Source: Candidatus Azambacteria bacterium (GTDB lineage Bacteria > Patescibacteriota > Minisyncoccia > GWC2-36-17 > WO2-46-25). Taken from it: DNA of 42,309 nucleotides. Position numbers and translations under genes: made by a program. Location of the stretch: assembly GCA_016234725.1 (NCBI GenBank), contig JACRAK010000008.1, positions 1 to 42,309 of the forward strand. The letters are read 5' to 3'. Below the pieces are notes generated by a model. That model searched no databases, was not told the origin of the DNA, and saw nothing but the letters and a program-made list of their open reading frames with translations. Position 1 is the stretch's first letter; each line of letters opens with the position of its first letter. This document shows positions 1-5,634 of this stretch, in pieces.

Positions 1-313
1 AAGCAATTTTGCTTTGGTCTATGAGATAGATGATCTGCCCGCCATCCACCGAGTTTCTGGCAAGACGATCCGGGTGCCATGAAATTATCCCGACGGGTTC
101 TCGGCTTTCGTGGATTTTCTCAACCATCTCGTTGAAAATTTCTCGCCCGGGCTTCTTTGCGCTTTTCGACTCAATAAATTTTTCTGTGATTTCAAGATTT
201 TCTCGTTTGGCAAATTCCGCCAACTCCGCTAGTTGCGCTTCAATACTCATCACTTGTCGTTCCTCATCTTCAGTTGATTTTCTCGCGTAGAGAAAGTATT
301 TAGGGTTGTTCAT
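1..313 (-). CDS. Serine recombinase, N-terminal part (cut by window edge)
   Basis: The reverse strand reads an open frame from ATG at 313 to the window start (104 codons, no stop), so it is missing from the ORF track. The protein begins MNNPKYFLYARKSTEDEE and continues with a SIEAQ segment. This is the resolvase/invertase N-terminal pattern, with the nucleophile serine expected at residue 13 in YARKST. A later segment HPDRLARN matches the conserved DRLxRN motif of the catalytic domain. Such enzymes cut and rejoin DNA at short att sites through a phosphoserine link. Whether it is a small resolvase or a large serine integrase cannot be told because the C-terminal part lies outside. It sits next to the inverted-repeat cassette (514-2670), so it may act on it, but that is inference. 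Confidence 0.85.
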   Translation of the reverse strand, partial: MNNPKYFLYARKSTEDEERQVMSIEAQLAELAEFAKRENLEITEKFIESKSAKKPGREIFNEMVEKIHESREPVGIISWHPDRLARNSVDGGQIIYLIDQSKIA

Positions 314-343
314 ATTATTGGTTAGTTAAAAAATTGGAAAAAA

Positions 344-480
344 TGTGTTTGTTGTGCGCTTCGCGCACCCGAACCGCCTCCTCCTCAACCGGAAAGTCCG
401 AATGGATTTTTCCGAACCGTGGCGATTTGCCGCGTCCCGCCTTGCGGGACGCGGAGATGCCGAGGGGCGAAGCCCCGAGG
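344..480. other. Hairpin-rich intergenic stretch upstream of the recombinase
   Basis: Three compact perfect hairpins lie in a row: GTGCGC-TTC-GCGCAC (354-368), CGCGTCCCGC-CTT-GCGGGACGCG (431-453) and GGGGC-GAA-GCCCC (464-476). No plausible coding frame covers the stretch. The short ORFs in the track are products of its GC-rich palindromes. It could be the leader of the recombinase mRNA, read on the minus strand, or recombination-related secondary structure. Function unknown. Confidence 0.5.
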
Positions 481-513
481 CAACCTCTTCCGAAAATTTG
501 ACTTGTCTTGAAT

Positions 514-667
514 GGTCGCGTATCCTGAATTTAGCGCGAACCCATTTTGAGCGAAATTGCTGACGCAATTTCGCGGCAATTCCCAAAACCCGCTCGGGTG
601 CGGCGGAAGGAGGGGGTTGGGGGGGAGGAATTCCGCCGCACCCTCGCTTCGGAAAAATTCGCGCCGA
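514..667 (+). repeat. Left copy of a 153-bp near-perfect inverted repeat
   Basis: The stretch starting GGTCGCGTATCCTGAATTT and ending in GCGCCGA recurs as its reverse complement at 2518-2670. By eye the copies differ by one base and one extra G in a G-run. The repeat itself contains internal hairpins, for example GCGAAATTGC-TGAC-GCAATTTCGC. No target-site duplication is visible at the outer edges. Together the two copies bracket a complete transcription unit. Confidence 0.95.
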
Positions 668-754
668 TAATCAAATAGGAAGACCTGAAATTGTCCTTAA
701 AATAAGGGCTTTTTTGTTGGTTTTTGGGTATTGGTTTAATCATAGCGTTTGGAC

Positions 755-783
755 TTGACAGGAACAATGTAATATGCTATACT
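755..783 (+). promoter_or_regulatory. Consensus sigma70-type promoter of the cassette
   Basis: A TTGACA -35 box (755-760), a 17-nt spacer and a TATACT -10 box (778-783) make one of the best promoters in the window. It lies just inside the left inverted repeat and drives both cassette genes. The transcript would begin near 790 and immediately form a hairpin (AATTTGAGA pairing with TCTCAAATT), which could protect its 5' end. Confidence 0.85.
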
Positions 784-881
784 TAACACATAATTTGAGA
801 TGGTAGATTTCCTCTCAAATTAGCGAAAATAGCTCTTTGATAAGCGAGAGAAATACAAGGGAAAAGTCCTCTTTTCCTCGG

Positions 882-976
882 GAGTAGCGAAGTGGGTATC
901 TTAAATTGAGGTATCTAGCTCGCTACTCATGTCGAGGAGCCCTTGGTGCGGGGAACGCATCAATTTCACGCTCACG
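882..976 (+). promoter_or_regulatory. Structured RNA leader, copy A
   Basis: The leader of the first cassette gene has a closing stem GAGTAGCGA (882-890) with TCGCTACTC (920-928), enclosing a smaller hairpin. It is followed by a 55-nt block (922-976) identical to 1917-1971. Inside the block TTGGTGCG pairs with CGCATCAA around a GGGAA loop (8 bp), and GAGC pairs with GCTC. The stem arms differ from copy B but remain complementary, which indicates selection for RNA structure. It is about 50 nt upstream of the start codon. Riboswitch, ribozyme, translational enhancer and recombination site are all possible; I do not recognise it as a named family. Confidence 0.7.
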
Positions 977-1028
977 AGGTGGCTAACGCCAAATTCAAAC
1001 CTCAAGAGCAAGAAAGTGGAGGAAAGCC

Positions 1029-1715
1029 ATGAAACACATCATGATGTCCAACGCGTGGGAGTTCGGAACGGATCCGTTCGCGGCCTACCGGGCCAACCTG
1101 GTCTACGGCCGAAACAAGCGCGACAGGGAGTTCCTGCCGGTCAAGGACGTGACCCCGATGACGCAGTACACGGTCACCGCCGACTACGGCAAGATCCTGT
1201 ACATCGGTACAGACAAGTCCGCGGCCGAGGCGGCGAAGGCGAAGTACGACGCGGAGCAGAAGGCGAAGGCCGAAAGCTCCTCGTACTGGACGCCGACCGC
1301 CGACCTGAAAGCCGGCCTGCCGACGCTTCCCGAGGGCAAGTTCCGCGTCATCAAGACGAAAGAGAAGGGCACCATCCTCGTGGTGCCCGGGAGCGACGAC
1401 ACGAATCGTTGCTTCCTGTTCGTCGGGTGCGCGGGCGGTTTCCGTGGCGGTGTCGGTGTCATCAGCGACGGCACCACCGGCACGATCCTCAAGGAGTGCT
1501 CCGCAGGCAACAACTGCGAGTCCTCCACCGAGGTCGTCGTGCTCCTCGAGCAGGGCCAGTCGGTCGCGTTCCACACGTCGGGCCGCCGCACCAACGAGGT
1601 GTACCAGTACACCTGGAACGGTGCGGAGGTGGAGAAGAAGCACTTCTCCAAGTCCGAGTGGGACAACCGGAACGCGGTTGCCGCACCGCCCATCGAGGAC
1701 GCCGAAGTCCTGTAG
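1029..1715 (+). CDS. Unknown 228-aa protein, first gene of the inverted-repeat cassette
   Basis: I do not recognise this protein. The start MKHIMMSNAWEFG is supported by a strong Shine-Dalgarno sequence (GTGGAGGAAAGCC just before ATG). The product has no signal peptide or membrane segment. It has an alanine/lysine-rich stretch around residues 63-82 (likely helix) and a glycine-rich central part with several cysteines (residues ~128-165). Codons are strikingly rich in G/C at third positions (GTC, CTG, AAG, GAC), unlike the neighbouring chromosome, which suggests acquisition from elsewhere. Longer open frames on both strands here (929-1759 +, 1002-1643 -) are side effects of this composition. 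It is co-transcribed with the gene at 2007 from the promoter at 755, and both sit between long inverted repeats. Confidence 0.75.
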   Translation: MKHIMMSNAWEFGTDPFAAYRANLVYGRNKRDREFLPVKDVTPMTQYTVTADYGKILYIGTDKSAAEAAKAKYDAEQKAKAESSSYWTPTADLKAGLPTLPEGKFRVIKTKEKGTILVVPGSDDTNRCFLFVGCAGGFRGGVGVISDGTTGTILKECSAGNNCESSTEVVVLLEQGQSVAFHTSGRRTNEVYQYTWNGAEVEKKHFSKSEWDNRNAVAAPPIEDAEVL

Positions 1716-1769
1716 AGTTCTCTCGCAAGCACAACAGAGTTTCGGGAAGTTCTCTATAAAAACTTCCCA

Positions 1770-1820
1770 CTGTTCCTCGGATGTGTATCCGAGCTGATGA
1801 GTCCGAAAGGACGAAAACAG
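1770..1820 (+). ncRNA. Hammerhead ribozyme, type III, complete core
   Basis: All core elements are present in order. Stem III 5' strand CTGTT is followed by cleavage triplet TTC (cut predicted after C1775). Stem I is a perfect 7-bp hairpin CTCGGAT-GTGT-ATCCGAG (1776-1793). Then come the conserved CTGATGA (1794-1800), stem II GTCC-GAAA-GGAC (1801-1812), GAAA (1813-1816) and the stem III 3' strand ACAG (1817-1820). Every invariant nucleotide of the hammerhead core is intact, so self-cleavage is expected. It lies between the two cassette genes on the transcribed strand, so cleavage would split the dicistronic RNA into two mRNAs, the downstream one with a 5'-OH end. A separate hairpin GGGAAGTT/AACTTCCC (1744-1768) precedes it. 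Confidence 0.92.
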
Positions 1821-1868
1821 ATAGCACTTTGAGAAAACATAAACGAGAATATCTTCCTATCACTTCGT

Positions 1869-1971
1869 GGGTAGCATAGTGGATGTCTTTGGAAAAATAA
1901 AAAAGATTTTCAGTATGCTACTCATGTCGAGGAGCCCTTGGTGCGGGGAACGCATCAATTTCACGCTCACG
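1869..1971 (+). promoter_or_regulatory. Structured RNA leader, copy B
   Basis: This second copy has closing stem GGGTAGCATA (1869-1878) with TATGCTACTC (1914-1923) and the 55-nt block (1917-1971) identical to copy A. Relative to copy A both stem arms changed together (GCGA/TCGC versus GCATA/TATGC), while the enclosed loop sequence is unrelated. It lies downstream of the hammerhead and upstream of the second cassette gene. The block also contains an out-of-frame ATG (1924) opening a 28-codon frame whose TGA overlaps the ATG of the next gene, so translational coupling is possible here. The same frame does not close in copy A. Confidence 0.7.
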
Positions 1972-2006
1972 GCCACAGGCCACGAGCACGAAAACAGGAG
2001 GATGAC

Positions 2007-2375
2007 ATGAAAGTTTTCTGGACGTCTCGGCACGACCTCTCTCCGGCGCAGGTGTCGGCAATCCGCGCGCTTCACGGCGAGGACGCGGAAGTGGTAAAGG
2101 ACCCCGTGGTGTTCTCAAACACCGACGGGCTCGCGGATTACATCCGCAGCCACTCCGACAGTTTCGTCTACGCAGTCGCCGGTGCGCCGCACTACATCAC
2201 GGCGGCACTCGCGGGTCTCCGCTTCGGTGTGTTCGAGAACCACCCGCAGAAGCGACAGGACGGATCGTTCGGTCTCGCCGCTGTCTACCACGTGGACGGC
2301 TCGCTCAAGAAGGTTTGGGTCAATCCCGACCCGACGAGCGACAAAGGCGAGGCGCTGATCCCCGTCGCTCGCTAG
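2007..2375 (+). CDS. Unknown 122-aa protein, second gene of the inverted-repeat cassette
   Basis: The start is set at ATG 2007 (MKVFWTSRHDLSPAQ) because a strong AGGAGG sequence lies just upstream. The ORF-track start at 1938 falls inside the structured leader. The small soluble protein opens with a beta strand and a helix, and has a predicted central strand VYAVAGAPH followed by an alanine-rich helix, suggesting a small alpha/beta fold. I cannot name a family. Like the first cassette gene it has GC-rich third positions unlike the chromosome. With no convincing promoter of its own, it probably depends on read-through from 755 and on hammerhead cleavage to yield its own mRNA. A terminator follows at 2397. 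Confidence 0.75.
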   Translation: MKVFWTSRHDLSPAQVSAIRALHGEDAEVVKDPVVFSNTDGLADYIRSHSDSFVYAVAGAPHYITAALAGLRFGVFENHPQKRQDGSFGLAAVYHVDGSLKKVWVNPDPTSDKGEALIPVAR

Positions 2376-2396
2376 TTCTCGTTCGTTCGCAACATC

Positions 2397-2440
2397 GAGC
2401 CCCTTATGACAAAACATCGTCATTCGGGGCTCTTCTTTTT
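2397..2440 (+). terminator. Intrinsic terminator of the cassette operon
   Basis: GAGCCCC (2397-2403) pairs with GGGGCTC (2426-2432), with ATGAC/GTCAT extending the stem, followed by TTCTTTTT. It ends the transcript before the right inverted repeat, so the operon is self-contained. Confidence 0.85.
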
Positions 2441-2517
2441 ACATAATTTCAAAGAACAAATGATTGCGAAAACAAATTTTTTCAGCTATCCTTTAATTGT
2501 ATTTGTTTTCGCAACCG

Positions 2518-2670
2518 TCGGCGCGAATTTTTCCGAAGTGAGGGTGCGGCGGAATTCCTCCCCCCAACCCCCTCCTTCCGCCGCACCCGAGCGGGTTTTG
2601 GGAATTGCCGCGAAATTGCGTCAGCAATTTCGCTCAAAATGGGTTCGCGCTAAATTCAGGATACGCGACC
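2518..2670 (-). repeat. Right copy of the 153-bp inverted repeat
   Basis: This is the reverse complement of 514-667 with one mismatch and one indel in a G-run. Its outer edge (ACGCGACC at 2663-2670) mirrors the outer edge of the left copy. Such near-identity over 150 bp implies recent duplication or gene conversion between arms, and makes the enclosed 1.85 kb able to invert by homologous recombination. Confidence 0.95.
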
Positions 2671-2700
2671 AAAAGATTGAAAAAGATGTGACCCGGGTTT

Positions 2701-2716
2701 TCCGCCAGCTGGCGGA
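2701..2716. repeat. 16-bp perfect palindrome TCCGCCAGCTGGCGGA
   Basis: This perfect palindrome stands just outside the right inverted repeat and upstream of the NlpC/P60-like gene. No T-run follows, so it is not a standard terminator. It may be a dispersed short palindrome or a protein-binding site. Confidence 0.6.
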
Positions 2717-2734
2717 TCCCAGTGGCCCGACCAT

Positions 2735-3232
2735 ATGAAATCTCAAAAACAAAAAATCACCCCCCTTCTATACGACACCTATTGTGCAATGGTGAAAAAC
2801 AGCATGGGAGCGCGGACATTCCGCAATGTATATGCGTGCGTGGATGGAAAGAAAAAGGACATCACAAAAAACAGCAGGCGCTCATGCGCTTTTTTTGTTT
2901 CCTCCATACTTCTCTCATCCACTTCCGTGCTCCATGCAGTAAAACTCATCTGTGAAATACATATTACAGTCGGAAGCACCGTGAAAGACCTTGCGCTTTC
3001 AGGATGGAAACACGTCCGCACTTTAAAAAGAGGAAGTATCCTTGTGTGGGAGAAAGACAGGGACGGATATCCGCATATCGGTTTTTATGTCGGCAACAAC
3101 AAAGCGATATCGTACAGCTCGAATAAAAAAACGCCTGTCATGCACCACTTCACCTACGGCGTAAAAAACGGCAAACCCGTACGAAAAATAGAAGCGATTT
3201 ACTGGCATAAAAAATTGAGCAGCAAAAAATGA
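2735..3232 (+). CDS. NlpC/P60-like (CHAP-type) cysteine peptidase or amidase
   Basis: The 165-aa protein carries a cysteine at the start of a helix (SCAFFVSSIL, around residue 50) and later a histidine after a small turn (GYPHIGFYVG, around residue 110). A GSILVW strand lies between them. This Cys...His arrangement is the hallmark of NlpC/P60 and CHAP domains, which cut peptide cross-links in cell wall. The assignment rests on pattern, not alignment. There is no clear signal peptide and no good Shine-Dalgarno before ATG 2735. The stop overlaps the start of the L,D-transpeptidase gene (ATGA), so the two are co-translated and probably work on the same wall peptides. Confidence 0.6.
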   Translation: MKSQKQKITPLLYDTYCAMVKNSMGARTFRNVYACVDGKKKDITKNSRRSCAFFVSSILLSSTSVLHAVKLICEIHITVGSTVKDLALSGWKHVRTLKRGSILVWEKDRDGYPHIGFYVGNNKAISYSSNKKTPVMHHFTYGVKNGKPVRKIEAIYWHKKLSSKK

Positions 3233-3750
3233 GAAATAAGGCAAAAGACACAAACAACATGCTCGTATCTGCAGATGGCCGCCTATTATGGAAAGATAGA
3301 GAGTATCGATGCGCTCTCGGTAAAAACGGAGTTACCGCTCATAAAAAAGAAGGCGACGGCGCCACTCCTGTCGGCTGTTTTCCTGTCCGCAAGATCCTTT
3401 ATCGCTCGGATCGCATGGAAAAACCAACTACTGATATTCTTCTTGAACCGATTGCTCCGACCGACGGCTGGTGCGATGATTCAAATGATGATAATTACAA
3501 CCGCTTAGTCATGCTCCCCTATCACGCAAGCCACGAACGCTTGTGGCGGGAAGACAATCTCTACGACCTCATAGTGGTATTAGGATACAACGATGAGCCG
3601 CCCATCCCAGGCAAAGGAAGCGCCATTTTTATGCATGTGGCGCGCCCAAACTATACGCCGACCGCGGGATGCATCGCTCTTGCTCTTTCTGATCTCCTGG
3701 AAATCATTAAAACAATTAATCAGAGCACACGCGTTTGCATGTATGAATAA
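3229..3750 (+). CDS. L,D-transpeptidase (YkuD domain)
   Basis: The 173-aa protein contains the YkuD active-site block: a histidine in AIFMHVARP (about H136) followed by TAGCIALAL with the catalytic cysteine near residue 148. This is a variant of the usual SHGC motif. The upstream part (GDGATPVGCFPVRKILY) matches the family's substrate-pocket strand. These enzymes form 3-3 cross-links or attach proteins to peptidoglycan using a cysteine nucleophile. No signal peptide or TM segment is visible, which is unusual for an enzyme acting outside the membrane. The start overlaps the preceding gene by 4 nt. An internal ATG at 3259 is an alternative start. A terminator follows. Confidence 0.85.
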   Translation: MRNKAKDTNNMLVSADGRLLWKDREYRCALGKNGVTAHKKEGDGATPVGCFPVRKILYRSDRMEKPTTDILLEPIAPTDGWCDDSNDDNYNRLVMLPYHASHERLWREDNLYDLIVVLGYNDEPPIPGKGSAIFMHVARPNYTPTAGCIALALSDLLEIIKTINQSTRVCMYE

Positions 3751-3754
3751 AAAC

Positions 3755-3931
3755 AAAACTCCCGACGCATGTCGGGGTTTTCGTCGCTCTGCAATGGGCG
3801 GCTCGGACTTAAGCTAGTGTCCACGTGGGTGCCCGCAGGTGTGCATTCCGGACGAACCAGCAATGCATACCAATGTAAGGCTCCCGAGAACAATTATTTG
3901 ACCTTAAGTCGTTGCCTGCCCCTGTAGAGCT
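3755..3931 (-). ncRNA. Structured ncRNA with own promoter, 6S RNA-like
   Basis: No protein frame covers this stretch, yet it has a strong promoter and a terminator, giving a transcript of about 175-180 nt. The ends pair: GCTCT with AGAGC, then GGGCAGGC with GCCGCCC, then GACTTAAG with CTTAAGTC. This makes a long closing stem. An internal region of about 85 nt contains an apical hairpin (TGCATT...AATGCA with CTGG/CCGG) and a large poorly paired bubble. A long closing stem, central bubble and apical hairpin at ~180 nt is the 6S RNA architecture, so an RNA polymerase-binding 6S homologue is my favoured reading. I did not find SRP or tmRNA hallmarks. That an ncRNA exists is more certain than its family. 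Confidence 0.7.
3758..3784. terminator. Bidirectional terminator between ldt gene and the ncRNA
   Basis: CCCGAC-GCAT-GTCGGG with a T-run after it on the plus strand (GGGGTTTTCG) and a T-rich run on the minus strand (GTTTTGTTTTT). It can end both the L,D-transpeptidase mRNA and the converging ncRNA. Confidence 0.85.
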
Positions 3932-3937
3932 ATTATC

Positions 3938-3966
3938 ATTATACTCCCTTCACAGGCGGAATGCAA
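3938..3966 (-). promoter_or_regulatory. Promoter of the 6S-like ncRNA
   Basis: Minus-strand TTGCAT (-35, 3966-3961), 17-nt spacer, TATAAT (-10, 3943-3938). Predicted start near 3931, exactly where the closing stem of the RNA begins. Confidence 0.85.
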
Positions 3967-3977
3967 CCCGGCAAGCC

Positions 3978-4484
3978 CTATTCATGAAGGGTCAATTTCG
4001 TATAGCTAGGCGTGTGTTTTACGAGTTCTTCGGGCTTGAACCAGATACCCACCTCTACAACCGCTTCTTCCGGTGTCGCGGACGCATGAATGAGATTGAA
4101 CACACCCATCTTTCTTTCATCGGCGAAACGATATGAGATATGCGCATAGTCGCCGCGGATCGTTCCCGGGGCCGCTGACTTCGGCTCGGTCGCGCCGATC
4201 ATCTTGCGCACCACTTCAACCACATCGATGCCCTCAAGCACCATTGCCACGATCGGGCCTGACGTAAGCATCTCGATCATCATCGTGCGCACATGTTCCC
4301 CTCGGCGCTTTGCGAGATCCTCAGTATAGTGCAATGCGGCCGTGTCTTTTTCAGACACAAGCAATTTCATCCCAACCATTTTCATACCCACCCGTTCAAA
4401 TCGCGTGATGATCTCGCCAACGATACCGCGATCAAGCGCATCGGGTTTTAAAATGACGAGTGTCCGTTCGTTTATTTTTGACAT
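3978..4484 (-). CDS. ndk: Nucleoside diphosphate kinase
   Basis: Ndk transfers the gamma-phosphate of ATP to NDPs and dNDPs through a phosphohistidine, balancing NTP and dNTP pools. The N-terminus RTLVILKPDAL is the family signature, and the catalytic histidine lies in NLIHASATPEEA (about H133; usual form NxxHGSDS). At 168 aa it is longer than the usual ~140. The extra residues fall before the active-site loop and at the C-terminus. A TAATAA -10-like box ends 8 nt before the ATG, suggesting a leaderless mRNA. It fits with nrdA-nrdB in the same window for DNA precursor supply. Confidence 0.95.
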   Translation of the reverse strand: MSKINERTLVILKPDALDRGIVGEIITRFERVGMKMVGMKLLVSEKDTAALHYTEDLAKRRGEHVRTMMIEMLTSGPIVAMVLEGIDVVEVVRKMIGATEPKSAAPGTIRGDYAHISYRFADERKMGVFNLIHASATPEEAVVEVGIWFKPEELVKHTPSYTKLTLHE

Positions 4485-4557
4485 AGTATGTTTTATTATG
4501 CTCGAAAAATATCATATTTTCAATGAAAATACAAGTTACGCCCTCTGCGTCAAACGT

Positions 4558-4593
4558 GATCACAAACTCACGCATACGCGTGAGTTTGTGATC
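4558..4593. repeat. Perfect 16-bp-stem hairpin between MBL gene and ndk
   Basis: GATCACAAACTCACGC pairs with its exact complement around an ATAC loop. There is no T-run on either strand, so simple intrinsic termination is not supported. It could stabilise the 3' end of the MBL mRNA or be a protein site. Confidence 0.7.
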
Positions 4594-4618
4594 TATACCG
4601 ATATGCTCATTACCGCTA

Positions 4619-5470
4619 TCAATGCTCGGTCGCAACACTAATACGTTCGCCATTCGTATACACAGCTATCCTCCCCTGCGTGTCTGTGCGATACAAAGGC
4701 ACGCCTGTAAGCCGCGCAAGCGTATCCTGGTGCGGATGGCCGTATTTGTTTTTTGCGCCGACCGACACGACCGCGAATTCGGGTGTTGTCTTTTCCAAAA
4801 ACAACTGCGATGTAGATGTTTTTGACCCGTGATGGCTTACTTTGAGCACATCGATATCGATATCTTCTCCGGAACGCACCAATGCGGCTTCTTCCTGCAT
4901 GCCCGCATCGCCCATAAAAAGAAAGGATTTTTCTCCAAACCGCAGGCGCGCCGCCACGGACGTATCGTTCACATCGGCAGGCGCATCCTGCCCCGCTACC
5001 GTACTCGCAGGAAACAACACATCCATTTCCACGCCGTCATCGAACCGGATCTTCTCGCCTGCACGCGCGATTATCACGCGCGCGCCTTCTTCCTCAACCG
5101 CTTTTTTAAACTCCTCGTATGTGCGCGTATGGTAATTCACGCCGGTCATGAGCACGTTCGCCACGTCATACCGCCCTAACACCTCGATAAGGCCGAACAT
5201 GTGATCTTCTTGCGGGTGCGTGAGCACGATAAGGTCGATGCTTTTATCCCAAAACGGCATCACGCTCGAGAGCTCGGAAAGCACGCGCGTGTCCGGCCCG
5301 CCGTCGATCAGCACCTGATGCCCCTGCGGTGTTTCAATGAAGATCGCATCGCCCTGCCAGACATCAAGCGCATACACCGAAAGAAAATCGCGCGGCGCGC
5401 CCGCAACCGCAAAAGCCCACACGGATATCGCGGTAAAAACAAGAAAGAAAAAATAATATCGTTTGCTCAT
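4619..5470 (-). CDS. ComEC-type metallo-beta-lactamase-fold hydrolase (stand-alone)
   Basis: The 283-aa protein starts with a hydrophobic segment (YYFFFLVFTAISVWAFAVAGA), a signal peptide or anchor, followed by an MBL fold. It has THPQEDH (the HxxxDH zinc motif), GDAG and SHHGSKTS. These match the C-terminal hydrolase domain of ComEC, thought to degrade the non-transported DNA strand during uptake. Here it is a separate protein encoded directly downstream of the comEC channel gene on the same strand, with a palindromic repeat (5483-5596) between them. Its N-terminal hydrophobic segment suggests it acts outside the membrane. The split could be ancestral in this lineage rather than a break. Confidence 0.88.
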   Translation of the reverse strand: MSKRYYFFFLVFTAISVWAFAVAGAPRDFLSVYALDVWQGDAIFIETPQGHQVLIDGGPDTRVLSELSSVMPFWDKSIDLIVLTHPQEDHMFGLIEVLGRYDVANVLMTGVNYHTRTYEEFKKAVEEEGARVIIARAGEKIRFDDGVEMDVLFPASTVAGQDAPADVNDTSVAARLRFGEKSFLFMGDAGMQEEAALVRSGEDIDIDVLKVSHHGSKTSTSQLFLEKTTPEFAVVSVGAKNKYGHPHQDTLARLTGVPLYRTDTQGRIAVYTNGERISVATEH

Positions 5471-5482
5471 GGAATTATGTCG

Positions 5483-5596
5483 CTAGCCATTCCGTCAATT
5501 CTTTATTTAATCCGCTCACGCCCTTTCATCGGAATACTCATTAATGAAGGGCTGCTCTTCCGTTAAGATAAAAGAAAGAATTGACGGAATGGCTAG
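5483..5596. repeat. Palindromic repeat copy 1 (variable arms, conserved core)
   Basis: A 22-bp perfect inverted repeat (CTAGCCATTCCGTCAATTC... at 5483-5504; complement at 5575-5596) encloses a 70-nt core with its own GCCCTT...AAGGGC hairpin. The core is about 85% like that of copy 3 (26670-26779) by eye, but the outer arms differ in sequence while staying self-complementary. It lies between comEC and the MBL gene. Confidence 0.85.
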
Positions 5597-5634
5597 TGAT
5601 GGCCGGAAAGAGAATTAATTTCATAATTCAATTA

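Noticed and set aside
929-1759. 276-aa plus-strand ORF overlapping the first cassette gene, and 213-aa minus ORF 1002-1643
   Set aside because: Both are opened by the GC-rich codons of the gene at 1029. Their sequences are arginine/glycine-rich low-complexity without a usable ribosome-binding site.
1744-1768. Hairpin GGGAAGTT/AACTTCCC as terminator after the first cassette gene
   Set aside because: No T-run follows; transcription must pass it for the hammerhead and second gene to be made.
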